A stretch of DNA of 64,000 bases. It comes from Pseudomonas fluvialis. Its GTDB lineage: Bacteria; Pseudomonadota; Gammaproteobacteria; Pseudomonadales; Pseudomonadaceae. The stretch covers positions 124,001 through 188,000 of the forward strand of contig NZ_JACHLL010000005.1 of assembly GCF_014207935.1 (NCBI RefSeq). The letters are read 5' to 3'. This document shows, in pieces, positions 33,074-41,686 of the stretch. The stretch's first letter is position 1. Each line of letters begins with the position of its first letter. A program made the translations under genes and the position numbers. The notes under the pieces were generated by a model. The model saw only the letters and a list, made by a program, of their open reading frames with translations. It did not search any database and was not told the DNA's origin.

Positions 33074-36000
33074 TCAGCGATACAGCTCGCGCCGGTAGAT
33101 CAGCGGTGCGGCGCCACGATAAACACCAAAGGTGGCGAGCCCCTGCGGCGCCTCGCGGCCATTGCCGCGCCAGTCGTACCAAAGCCAGTCCGGCAGACAG
33201 TTGGCCTGCCCGGCAATACAGGCCGTTGGCGTGCGCAAACCGACCAGAACCGAACCGTCGTTGCCCGCCCCCGGCGCGGTCAGGCTGATCAGCCCCTGCG
33301 CAGCCGTCAGCGCGGGCGAGGAGAGGCTGGCCGTGGTGTCGCCGGCGCTGAGATTGCCCGTGGTAACGCCCAGCTCAGGCTGCCCCAGCACAGCCGCCGT
33401 GCAGGTATCCGCGCTTTCCAGCTGGAACAGTCCCGTGCTGCTGCCCTGCCAGCTTTCCAGGCGCAACGGCAACGCCAGCGGCTGCAGCTCGGAGCCATGG
33501 GCATTACCGATGGACAGGCGGCCCAAGCGCACCTGGCTGCCGGAAAAGTCATAGCTGTAGGTCTGGCAGGTACTGCCACTGCGAACGCAGGCACCATCGG
33601 CATCGGTCAGCGCCGAAGCGCTGAAGCCCTGGCGGATGGCCGCATTGAACGGCAGGTCATCGGCCAGTGGAACCGTGGCCGGGGTGTACAGCAGCTGCTC
33701 GCCGCTCCAGCGCCAGGTCCGCGCGCCATCGCCACCGTCGGCCCCGCTCTGACTGGTCGTCAGCGTGCCCTGGGCCTGCAGGCGACCCGGGGTATCCAGG
33801 CTGGCCTTGCCGGTGACCGAAAGATAGTCATCCCGCCCGGGCAGACTGAGACGCCAGAAATCACCCCGGTCATAGTTCCCGGTCACTACATTCTGGCGGT
33901 TGAAGGCGGTCACCGTCAGACGCGGGTCCTGGCCGCTGGCAAAGGCCATCGGCTGGCCCTGATAGCTGAAGGCAGTGCCACAGGACGGCGTCAGTGCCGC
34001 CTCACCGCTGGCCTGCAGAAAGGCCGGGGCAAACCGACCGACCAGACCGCTCACTGTGGCACTGACCGTCTCACCAAAATAGGCATTGGCCGGCGGCGTG
34101 GCGGCGATTCTGAACACGCCCACCTCGGAAATCGATTGATTGCTCAAGGCGGTCTGCGCGCCCAGACCGTGGTTGTAGCTGCTCACCCCCAGCGCGCCGT
34201 TGCTACCGCCGACAGGCGCCTGCACCTGGCTGGCCAGGGCAATGCCGTTCAACTGGAAGTTGGGCGTCACGCTGTTGTCTGCCAGCGCCGCCGCGGTCAG
34301 GGCCTCGCCGTCACTTTGCCAGGCGACCGCCTTGATTCGCAGGCTGAACGAATCGCCAGCACGCACGCCGCCGGGGTACAGCGGACAGCTGATATCTGCT
34401 GCGGTGCAGCCCGCCGCCGTATCGGTCTGCAGCAGCAGGCCGTAGGGCTTGCTGACGAAGTCATCATTGCCGGTGAGCACCAGTCCGGCATCCAGTCCGC
34501 TGCTGCCGCTGTAACTGGCACCCAGACTGATCAGCCCGGCATCGGCATAACGCACCGTCAGCGCGGCGCTGGCCGTGCTGTCGAAACTCAGGGTCAGCGG
34601 CGTGTTGCTGGTCACCGTGGCGCCGTTGATCTGCACCGGCAGGGTGCCACTGGCCGGATTGCTGTAGGTGCGGGTGAAGTTCACAGTGCGATCGCCTTGC
34701 CAGGCCGGTACGCATGTCTGCGTGCCGTCATCCTTGACCGCCTGCAGCGTGGCCGCCGTGGGCTTGTTCGCCAGTATATTGGGCACATTCAGAATGAAGC
34801 CGCTGCTGGCAAAGGTAACCGCGCAACTGGCCGACACTCCGCCCACGATGCACTGGGTGGCATTGCTGGCCGCAGGAGTAGCCGTCAGCCCCAGCGTCGA
34901 GGTGCCCGCCGTGGTGCGCTGGAACTGCAGCGCACTGCTGCCGGTAAAGGTCACAGGGGTGGCCGACCAGTTGTTCGGCGTGCCACTGGGAGTGAGATTG
35001 ACCGTGACCGGGCTGGCGTACAGGCTGCTGCAACTGCTGTTCTGGCAGGCGCGCACCGTGACATCCAGCGGATTGCAGGTCAGCGCCTGGCTGCTGGCGT
35101 AAACCAACTCGTAATGATCGACAGCGGCGACCGTCGGACAGGCGTGCCGGTAGGCCATCTGCGCCGCGAAATCGCTGGCGACCAGCAATTGCTGATCAAG
35201 ACGAACCTCATCCAGCCAGCCGGTGAAGCCCGTACTGCCGGTACCGCCGATCTGCAGCACCGAACTGTTAGGCGTGGTAGCGCCAAACAACTGGGCACTG
35301 CTCTGCCCGCTCGCCGACTGCACGCCGTTGATGAAGATCCGCCCGGTGATGTAGTCAGCCACCAGAAACTCTTCAAAGAAATCCAGGCTGAAGCCCACAT
35401 GGCTCCAGGTATTAAGCGGCAAGGCCGAGCTGGAGGTCACCGTGAGCGTTTCGCCACCACCAAACAGGCCGTAGCTGAAGCGGGTGGTCAGGACCAGTCG
35501 ACGACTGGAATCCAGCGCCAGTTGATAGTTGGTGCCCTTGCGCAGGATCACCACCGTCGAACTCGGCGTCTGCGTAGGCCGTATCCACAAGCCCATACTC
35601 AACTGGGTATTGAAATCCACACCATTGTTATCGGCGATCTCGACGCGGCTGCTGCCCCCTGTCATCACCCCATAACCACAAGTACCTGGGCTGCCGCTGA
35701 GGGCCGGCGTCGCATTGGCGGTCTGCGCGCCCCCCAGCCCCCGACCGGCCAGGCCGGTACCGGTGCTCTCCAGCACCTCACCGGTAGCGCCCGTCCACTG
35801 AGCCTCATCCAAGGCCCACCAGTACTGAGAGGTCACCACACCACAATTGCCACTCGGCGCTACATAGGTGACCCGTGCATTGCTGGCCAGGCTGATGTTT
35901 TCGCCACTCAGCGCACCGAACACATAGCTGGGGCTGTCCAGGGTGACGGCCTGATTAGCGCCCTGCTGATTAGCACTGTAGACATAGCCACTGAGGGTGG

Positions 36001-36688
36001 CCTGGTTATTCAGAGTCAGGCTGCCGTAGCTGAAGAGGTAAAGGTTGTTGGCACTGCCCGCAGTATTGATGGCCGGCGAGTTGAGCAGCGCCGACGAGGC
36101 CAGGGTCCAGTTATCGCGTACGAACAAACGTACCTGGCCACTGCCCTGCACCTGAATCTGCGATTGATAGCCGGTGGTCAGCGCCCGCACCCAGTAATCC
36201 CCTGGGCTCAGGCGCAGGGTGCTGCTGGAAGCCAGGTTGAGCTGGTCGATGAAGAAGGTCTGACTACTGCCGTTGACCGTCAGCTGAGCGCTGTCGTTGA
36301 GGGTAATGCTACGGTACTGATTGACCCCATTTCCCGCCAGGGTCTGCGTGCTGGCATAGGGCACATTGACCGTCGCCGTATAGGCTGACGTGTCAGGAAA
36401 GCTGCCGGGATCCTGGATTGGTGCCGCTATGCCGCTGGCCGTGCAGTGGGCGCCGCTGCAGGTCAGCAACGTCGAGCCGGCATTACGGTTGACCGTTTTC
36501 GCTGCCAGCACACTGTCCGGGTTGCCCAGGAGCTGTGCATTGTAATCGAAGACGATCCCCCCCTTTTGAGCGGCGTTACCGATGTAGGGGGTCTGCAGGC
36601 CATCAGGAAAATTGCTCGGGCAGTTGCCTACCAGTGCCTGCGCCCAGGGACTTAGCAGCATCAGCAGAAACAGACCGAAAACCCGCAT
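33074..36688 (-). CDS. mshQ: MSHA biogenesis protein MshQ (LamG-containing surface protein)
   Basis: 1204 residues, the last gene of the MSHA locus. Signal peptide ends WAQA. Residues about 90-280 are a beta-helix-like region of short repeated strands (ITLNDSAQLTVNGSSQTFFIDQ, LASSSTLRLSPGDYWV). A laminin-G-like domain spans about 286-519 (SRVEIADNNGVDFNTQLSMGLWIRP, WLDEVRLDQQLL). The C-terminal half is the long beta-rich region typical of MshQ, ending WLWYDWRGNGREAPQGLATFG and YRGAAPLIYRREL. Role is unknown; it is probably outside the cell and may act in adhesion. mshP ends 2 bp upstream. Confidence 0.88.
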   Translation of the reverse strand: MRVFGLFLLMLLSPWAQALVGNCPSNFPDGLQTPYIGNAAQKGGIVFDYNAQLLGNPDSVLAAKTVNRNAGSTLLTCSGAHCTASGIAAPIQDPGSFPDTSAYTATVNVPYASTQTLAGNGVNQYRSITLNDSAQLTVNGSSQTFFIDQLNLASSSTLRLSPGDYWVRALTTGYQSQIQVQGSGQVRLFVRDNWTLASSALLNSPAINTAGSANNLYLFSYGSLTLNNQATLSGYVYSANQQGANQAVTLDSPSYVFGALSGENISLASNARVTYVAPSGNCGVVTSQYWWALDEAQWTGATGEVLESTGTGLAGRGLGGAQTANATPALSGSPGTCGYGVMTGGSSRVEIADNNGVDFNTQLSMGLWIRPTQTPSSTVVILRKGTNYQLALDSSRRLVLTTRFSYGLFGGGETLTVTSSSALPLNTWSHVGFSLDFFEEFLVADYITGRIFINGVQSASGQSSAQLFGATTPNSSVLQIGGTGSTGFTGWLDEVRLDQQLLVASDFAAQMAYRHACPTVAAVDHYELVYASSQALTCNPLDVTVRACQNSSCSSLYASPVTVNLTPSGTPNNWSATPVTFTGSSALQFQRTTAGTSTLGLTATPAASNATQCIVGGVSASCAVTFASSGFILNVPNILANKPTAATLQAVKDDGTQTCVPAWQGDRTVNFTRTYSNPASGTLPVQINGATVTSNTPLTLSFDSTASAALTVRYADAGLISLGASYSGSSGLDAGLVLTGNDDFVSKPYGLLLQTDTAAGCTAADISCPLYPGGVRAGDSFSLRIKAVAWQSDGEALTAAALADNSVTPNFQLNGIALASQVQAPVGGSNGALGVSSYNHGLGAQTALSNQSISEVGVFRIAATPPANAYFGETVSATVSGLVGRFAPAFLQASGEAALTPSCGTAFSYQGQPMAFASGQDPRLTVTAFNRQNVVTGNYDRGDFWRLSLPGRDDYLSVTGKASLDTPGRLQAQGTLTTSQSGADGGDGARTWRWSGEQLLYTPATVPLADDLPFNAAIRQGFSASALTDADGACVRSGSTCQTYSYDFSGSQVRLGRLSIGNAHGSELQPLALPLRLESWQGSSTGLFQLESADTCTAAVLGQPELGVTTGNLSAGDTTASLSSPALTAAQGLISLTAPGAGNDGSVLVGLRTPTACIAGQANCLPDWLWYDWRGNGREAPQGLATFGVYRGAAPLIYRRELYR

Positions 36689-36689
36689 C

Positions 36690-37103
36690 TCAGCGCTCCA
36701 CCACGGCGGTCAGACTGCGAAAGGCATAGTCCGGGCGACTACCCGCCGCACCGTTCTGCGCCTGGGCGGTGAGCCGGTAGATGGTCAGGCCGGAGCCATC
36801 GTCATCGGTATGGCTGGTGCTGCTGCAGGTCAGGCTGACCGTGAACTCACTCAGCCCGCCGCCGGCCATGCTCACTCCGCTGTTGCTGCAGCTGCCAGCA
36901 TTAAAGGCGCGGCTAATGCCCCACTCCAGGCCGGCGCGGGCTGCCTGGTAGGCTCGCGCCTGCTGCAGGGCCAGGCTGTTGCTGCCGTGCTGGGTGGTCG
37001 AAAGGCGCGCCATGGCCGCGATCACCAGGGTGATCACGATGATGACGAACAGTGCCGCCACCAGGCCGAAACCCTGCTGCCGGCCCCGCGCTTCAGGGCG
37101 CAT
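36690..37103 (-). CDS. mshP: MSHA minor pilin-like protein MshP
   Basis: 137 residues from the ATG at 37103, which overlaps the mshO stop by 11 bp. The N-terminus RQQGFGLVAALFVIIVITLVIAAMARLSTTQHG is a PilX/GspK-like pseudopilin helix: Gly before the cleavage point, but no Glu at +5. The C-terminal domain has two Cys (GSCSNSG, LTCSST). MshP is a minor component at the pilus tip or in assembly. Confidence 0.88.
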   Translation of the reverse strand: MRPEARGRQQGFGLVAALFVIIVITLVIAAMARLSTTQHGSNSLALQQARAYQAARAGLEWGISRAFNAGSCSNSGVSMAGGGLSEFTVSLTCSSTSHTDDDGSGLTIYRLTAQAQNGAAGSRPDYAFRSLTAVVER

Positions 37104-37980
37104 TGTCGGCGTGCACCTGTTGCAGCAACTCAAGGTTCTCGCCCTCCTCACTGATGGTCAGGCTCATGGTCAGCAGGCCCGCACGCTGGGTGGTACCGGG
37201 CTGGTAGGTAAAGCGGCAGCCAATGACCTTAGATGCCAGCGGCTGTGGATTAGAGCCGGCAGGCGGGGTCGTCGGGATACTGCTGTTGAGCGCTGTGTAG
37301 CTGTAACGCACCAGTTGTCCGCCGCTGCAGCGATAACCCACCACGCGTTCAGCCAGATAAATACGCCGCTGCGGTGAGGCCAGGGCAAAACGGAATCCGC
37401 CGGACGGCAGGTTATTCAGGGCGATCAGTTGCTCATTCGCCGGCGCCCCGGCCTGCACGGAAAAAGTGATACCGGTAAGCGTGATCACCCCCGGATTGGC
37501 CGGCGCCCAGACATTGGCCCCGGCCACCGGGTTGCCGCCGGACTCTGCCCCCACGTTGTACAGCACCAGCCAGTTGGCCCCGGCCGGGTTCAGCGTGGCA
37601 TCCAGCAACTGGAAGTTGTTGCAGCCACCATCCACGGTGCTGCTGCCGCAGCTGCCGGCGGCCGCCGAGGAAAAGCGCAGGCCGTCGCTGCCGACCCGGT
37701 TCGGCCGGTAGCGTGCCGCGCTGTGAATCAGCAGCACCTCCAGCGCCAGGCCGTCGGCCGAAACGCGCAACGAGTTGGGCACCGCCAGACGCACATCGCG
37801 CGCCACACGGTTGAGCGAGGTGGCCGCCAGGTCCACCAGCTCGGCACGCCGGCTCTGGCCGACGAAACCCTCCAGCGGCCGCGACAGCACCGAACTGATC
37901 ATCACCGCGACAATGCCGGCGATGGCGATCACCATGATCAGCTCGACCAGGGTGAACCCGGCGCAGGACGATCGGCGCAT
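37093..37980 (-). CDS. mshO: MSHA minor pilin MshO
   Basis: 295 residues from the ATG at 37980; a TTG two codons earlier is possible. The prepilin peptidase site is CAG/FTLVELIMVIAIAGIVAVMI. A PilW-like globular domain follows (SRRAELVDLAATSLNRVARDVRLAVPNSLR) with several Cys (SCGSSTVDGGCNNF, YRCSGG, GCRF). It probably primes pilus assembly with MshC, MshD and MshP. Confidence 0.92.
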   Translation of the reverse strand: MRRSSCAGFTLVELIMVIAIAGIVAVMISSVLSRPLEGFVGQSRRAELVDLAATSLNRVARDVRLAVPNSLRVSADGLALEVLLIHSAARYRPNRVGSDGLRFSSAAAGSCGSSTVDGGCNNFQLLDATLNPAGANWLVLYNVGAESGGNPVAGANVWAPANPGVITLTGITFSVQAGAPANEQLIALNNLPSGGFRFALASPQRRIYLAERVVGYRCSGGQLVRYSYTALNSSIPTTPPAGSNPQPLASKVIGCRFTYQPGTTQRAGLLTMSLTISEEGENLELLQQVHADNAP

Positions 37981-37982
37981 GA

Positions 37983-38441
37983 TCAATACCGCGTCCGGTA
38001 GCCGGAGAGCAGCAACGACTGCCCGGCCGGATCGGTGACTGTGACGCTGACCGCCAGCACATCGCCAGCCGGCAGGCCATTCCAGGCCTGAGCGGCAACA
38101 GCCACCTGCACCCGGTAAGCGGCCAGCGCGGCAATCGCCGCACCCGAGGTGCTGCGCGCGCCGTTATCGTCCAGCCCGGCGTAGTCGCAGACATTGTCGA
38201 ACGCCGCACGGCTGGCCGGCGGCGACGGACACTGAGTGCCCGTGGCGGGATCGAAAAACGGTTGCAGGAGGATTTCTTCCAGATAGGCCTCAGCAATCGC
38301 CAAGCTCTGCTGACGTAGCAGAGGGTCGGCCGAGCGCCCGGTAATGGCAGCCATGGCCGAGTACAGCGCCGCGGCAGCAATCCCGATAATGACGATGCTG
38401 ATGACAAGCTCGACCAGGGTCATGCCCTGCTGGCGGTTCAT
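37983..38441 (-). CDS. mshD: MSHA minor pilin MshD
   Basis: 152 residues. Leader MNRQQG/MTLVELVISIVIIGIAAAALYSAM with Glu at +5; the first mature residue is Met. The globular part has TQCPSPPASRAAFDNVCDYAGLDDNG, matching MshD/PilV-like pilins. Stop and mshO start are adjacent. Confidence 0.9.
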   Translation of the reverse strand: MNRQQGMTLVELVISIVIIGIAAAALYSAMAAITGRSADPLLRQQSLAIAEAYLEEILLQPFFDPATGTQCPSPPASRAAFDNVCDYAGLDDNGARSTSGAAIAALAAYRVQVAVAAQAWNGLPAGDVLAVSVTVTDPAGQSLLLSGYRTRY

Positions 38442-38454
38442 TGTCCCTGCATCC

Positions 38455-38904
38455 TCATTGCCCCTGCACCAGGCCGGTTTCCGCCGTCACGCTGAGGCTG
38501 AAACCGCCCACCGTGGCACTGGCAGTCCCCGCCTGCGGGCGACCGAGGGAATCAAACACCACGGGGAAATTGGTGACGGTAATAGCCACCCCCTGCGGCA
38601 CGCTGCTATTGCCCATCGCCGCGCCGTCGGCACCCGGCACGGCCAGGCTGTAGCCACCGGACGTGCAGTTGGACGCCTGACGCACCTGATAGCCAGCTGC
38701 CTGGCTCAGGCTCACCTGAGTCAGGCAGCCAGAAGCCAGCGCCAGCTTCTGCGCGTAGCGCACGGCAGAGAGGCTTTCCTCATAGAACATGCGCTGATCG
38801 AACTGCTGCCGATCAAAGAAACGCGGCCCCACCACGGCAGCGAGAATGCCGATGATGACAATCACCATCAGCAGCTCGACCAGGGTGAAGCCGCGCGGGG
38901 GCAT
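38455..38904 (-). CDS. mshC: MSHA minor pilin MshC
   Basis: 149 residues. Very short leader MPPRG/FTLVELLMVIVIIGILAAVVGPRFF with Glu at +5, then a GspH-like body with two Cys (ASGCLTQ, ASNCTSGG). The start overlaps the mshA stop by one base (TAATG). Probably a minor pilin of the priming complex. Confidence 0.9.
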   Translation of the reverse strand: MPPRGFTLVELLMVIVIIGILAAVVGPRFFDRQQFDQRMFYEESLSAVRYAQKLALASGCLTQVSLSQAAGYQVRQASNCTSGGYSLAVPGADGAAMGNSSVPQGVAITVTNFPVVFDSLGRPQAGTASATVGGFSLSVTAETGLVQGQ

Positions 38905-39353
38905 TAGCAGCCTGTGATAGTAACGGCGCTGATAGCAGGTGCTGAGTTAGCCGCAGCAGCAGTGTATGTAAACGAGCAGCTAGCAGGTGTCGGAGCAGCT
39001 GCTACGCGAATAACCAGAGCCGCTGCACCACCACCGGTGGTATCAAAGTCGGCACTCAACTGCGCCGCAGCAACTATCCCTGCAGCATCTGCTGTCGGAT
39101 AAAGGTTGGCCATTGTGATAGTCACACCCTCAAGTACAACTGACTGGTTGGCAGTGTTACCCGCAGCCAAAGCAGCAGAATGAGCCACCGCGGAAGCAGA
39201 GCGCACGGCACCCAAAGCGCCATTCAAAGTAGCCTCGCGTGCATCTTGTCCAAGATTGGCAAACCGCGGCAGCGCAAACGCCGCCAGGATGCCAAGAATC
39301 ACAATCACCATAATCAGTTCGATCAGGGTAAAGCCGCTTTGCTGTTTTTTCAT
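38904..39353 (-). CDS. mshA: MSHA major pilin MshA
   Basis: 149 residues from the ATG at 39353, seven bases after AGGAAG; another ATG two codons earlier sits too close to that site. Leader MKKQQSG/FTLIELIMVIVILGILAAFALPRFANLG is a classical type IV pilin with Glu at +5. The C-terminal disulfide loop is short (ASCSFTY ... TITGC). MshA is the pilus subunit; the variable region (TPTADAAG to APAISA) is Ala-rich. The short leader and position between mshB and mshC support the assignment. Confidence 0.93.
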   Translation of the reverse strand: MKKQQSGFTLIELIMVIVILGILAAFALPRFANLGQDAREATLNGALGAVRSASAVAHSAALAAGNTANQSVVLEGVTITMANLYPTADAAGIVAAAQLSADFDTTGGGAAALVIRVAAAPTPASCSFTYTAAAANSAPAISAVTITGC

Positions 39354-39372
39354 GGTCATACTTCCTGGTTGA

Positions 39373-39903
39373 TCAATTGAACGAGTAGGTCACTTCGCCA
39401 AGGTTGGCGTCGTAGAAAATCCGGTCATCGCCGTTATCCGGCTGGTAGGTGAAGGTGCAGCGGGTACCGCTGGCTGCAGCCACGTAATCCACCGCTCCGG
39501 CGGCCGTGCCGACGCTCGGGGCCGATCCCTGCAGCAGATTCTCGAACAGGTCGCGACAGCTCGCCGCGCTGACGCTGGCAGTAGCCGAGGGATTGCCCGA
39601 GTAGTCGATCCCCAGCGGCCAGCCACTGGCATTCACATCGACATTGCCATTGCCGAAGCCGGCCACGTCGATCTGGCAATTGCCGCCAGCGCAACCGTTG
39701 TTGCCGCCATTGCGGTTCAGTTCGTATTGCGAGCGCACCAGGCTGACGGCCGAGGCCAGTGCGCCCGAGGTGCCCTGCACCGAAGACTGGTGGGCGTCCT
39801 TGGTGGCATTGATGAAGCGTGGCAAAGCCACCGCCGCAAGAATGCCGAGGATGGCGATCACCACCACCAGTTCGATCAGGGTAAAGCCGTGTTCTCGCCG
39901 CAT
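39373..39903 (-). CDS. mshB: MSHA pilin MshB
   Basis: 176 residues. Leader MRREHG/FTLIELVVVIAILGILAAVALPRFINATKDAHQSSVQGTSGAL, close to MshA in its helix. The body has GCAGGNCQIDV, SCRDLFENLLQ and RCTFTYQPDNGDDRIFYD. MshB is a pilin-like protein made with MshA. It is 19 bp upstream of mshA. Confidence 0.9.
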   Translation of the reverse strand: MRREHGFTLIELVVVIAILGILAAVALPRFINATKDAHQSSVQGTSGALASAVSLVRSQYELNRNGGNNGCAGGNCQIDVAGFGNGNVDVNASGWPLGIDYSGNPSATASVSAASCRDLFENLLQGSAPSVGTAAGAVDYVAAASGTRCTFTYQPDNGDDRIFYDANLGEVTYSFN

Positions 39904-39905
39904 GC

Positions 39906-40454
39906 CTACTCCTCTTGCTCTGCCTGCAGATATACCTGCAATTGGCTAATGCTGATTTGCTCCAGCTCAACGGCCAGCAGGCCGTCGCTGGATACGGCCG
40001 GTTGGCCGTCATTCGTTCGTGCCGCCTGCTGGCTGCGTTCCGGTATCGCCCGCAGGCGCCAGGCCCGCATGCCATCCACCGCGCCGGCCTGCTCGCCACC
40101 ACGATGTACCACCCAATGCTGCGCCGGCCAGAAGTACCAGCACCCCGCACGAGCCTGAGATAACAACTCCAGCTCGCCGCAATAATCTTCGGCCTGCCAG
40201 CGCAGCTGCGCAAAGGGGTTGGCCTGCAGCCAATGCCTGTGCAGCGTGCGGCCTTGAGCCGTTTCCTCCAGCGCCAGGCGATTCAGCCCGGCATGCAGAT
40301 TCTCCAGGGTCGCCGCCTCGCTGCGCTGACCGGCGACGTCGAGCATCCGCCAGCCCAGCATGGCCACCACCAGCACTCCTATCAGACTAGCCAATCCCCA
40401 GCCCCAACGGCGGCTCAGGCGCACCGTGTGAATGCTGTCGTAATCCGCCGTCAT
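39906..40454 (-). CDS. mshF: MSHA biogenesis protein MshF
   Basis: 182 residues from the ATG at 40454, which overlaps the mshG stop (ATGA). One N-terminal membrane helix (RRWGWGLASLIGVLVVAMLGWRML) and a periplasmic part with FAQLRWQAEDYCGELELLSQARAGCWYFWPAQHWVVHRGG. Low conservation is usual for MshF; the call rests on position between mshG and mshB, topology and size. Confidence 0.75.
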   Translation of the reverse strand: MTADYDSIHTVRLSRRWGWGLASLIGVLVVAMLGWRMLDVAGQRSEAATLENLHAGLNRLALEETAQGRTLHRHWLQANPFAQLRWQAEDYCGELELLSQARAGCWYFWPAQHWVVHRGGEQAGAVDGMRAWRLRAIPERSQQAARTNDGQPAVSSDGLLAVELEQISISQLQVYLQAEQEE

Positions 40455-41686
40455 CAACGCCCCTTGGCCACCGAGCCGAGTTCCCACATCGGCAGGAACA
40501 CACCCAGCGCCAGCACCAGCACCATCACGCCCATGGCCACGATCAGGATCGGCTCGATGGCATCGGCCAGTTGCTTGAGGTCGTAGTCCACTTCCTGCTC
40601 GTAAAAGTCCGCCACCTCGACAAACAGATCGTCCAGTGCGCCGGTCTCCTCGCCCACCGCCATCATCTGCAGCACCAGCGGGGTGAACAGCCCGCTGGCC
40701 GAAGCCGTACGGGTCAGGGCCTCGCCCCGCTCGACCCCTTCGCGCATGGCCAGTACGGCCTGGCCGATATGACGGTTGCCGACACTGGCGCTGTTGATCG
40801 ACAGCGTCTGCAGCAAGGGCACGCCGGCGCCGTACATCATGGCGAAGGTGCGGGTAAAACGAGCCAGGGCGATGCGCTCGAAGATACCGCCGACAATCGG
40901 GATGCGCAGCTTGAGGCGATCCCAGGTCAGCGCCCCCTCATCGGTCTTGATCCACTGGAAGAAGGCATACAGCCCGCCCCCCAGCAGCAGGGCCAGCAGC
41001 CACCAGTAATGCTGGAAGAACTGCGAGGTGCCGATCAGCGCGCGTGTAGCCCAGGGCAAATCAGCCTTGAATTGCTCGAAAACCTTGGCGAACGCCGGAA
41101 TCACGAACAGGTTGATCACCGCCAGCGCCACGCCCATGGCCGAGAGCACGAACAGCGGGTAACGCGTGGCCTGCTTGATGCGCTTGCGCGTCTCGCGCTC
41201 CAGCTCCAGGTAGCTGGACAGCTGTTTGAAGGCGCCATCCAGCTGGCCAGTGTTCTCACCGACGCTGACCATGCTGACAAACAGGGTGCTGAATACCCGC
41301 GGGTGGGCATGCAGGGCCACAGCCATGCTCTGCCCGCCCTCCAGATCGGCGCGCACCGCCTGCAGCACTTCGCGGAAATACAGGTTGCGGTTGGACTCGC
41401 CGAGTCCGGCGATGGCGCGGATGATCGGCACGCCGGCCTTGGTCAGGCTGTACATCTGCCGGCAGAAGATGATCAGTTCTTCCAGATCGACACTGCGCTT
41501 GCGCAGCCGGTCGGCCAGCCAGGCCATGGCATCGTCGCCGCCGCTGGCCGTCTCTTCTTCGATCTGCAACGGGGTGATGCGCTGGGCGACCAGCTCGCTG
41601 GCCACCGCATCAACGCTATTACCCTGCAGCGAGCCGGAGACACGTTCGCCCTGGTGGTTGCGTCCGGTGTAGCGAAAACTGGCCAT
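40454..41686 (-). CDS. mshG: MSHA platform protein MshG (GspF/PilC family)
   Basis: 410 residues with two GspF domains: LEELIIFCRQMYSLTKAGVPIIRAI...GENTGQLDGAFKQLSSYLE and LARFTRTFAMMYGAGVPLLQTL...VGEETGALDDLFVEVADFYEQEVDYDLKQL. Three membrane helices are seen. It is the inner-membrane platform that couples the MshE ATPase to pilin assembly. It overlaps mshE by one base. Confidence 0.94.
   Translation of the reverse strand: MASFRYTGRNHQGERVSGSLQGNSVDAVASELVAQRITPLQIEEETASGGDDAMAWLADRLRKRSVDLEELIIFCRQMYSLTKAGVPIIRAIAGLGESNRNLYFREVLQAVRADLEGGQSMAVALHAHPRVFSTLFVSMVSVGENTGQLDGAFKQLSSYLELERETRKRIKQATRYPLFVLSAMGVALAVINLFVIPAFAKVFEQFKADLPWATRALIGTSQFFQHYWWLLALLLGGGLYAFFQWIKTDEGALTWDRLKLRIPIVGGIFERIALARFTRTFAMMYGAGVPLLQTLSINSASVGNRHIGQAVLAMREGVERGEALTRTASASGLFTPLVLQMMAVGEETGALDDLFVEVADFYEQEVDYDLKQLADAIEPILIVAMGVMVLVLALGVFLPMWELGSVAKGR

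Noticed and set aside
32999..36388. 1129-codon open frame on the plus strand
   Set aside because: It is antisense to mshQ, whose LamG and terminal motifs are clear. The frame is Gln/Ala/Arg-rich with no recognisable domain and has no ribosome site, as expected from the codon bias of G+C-rich DNA.
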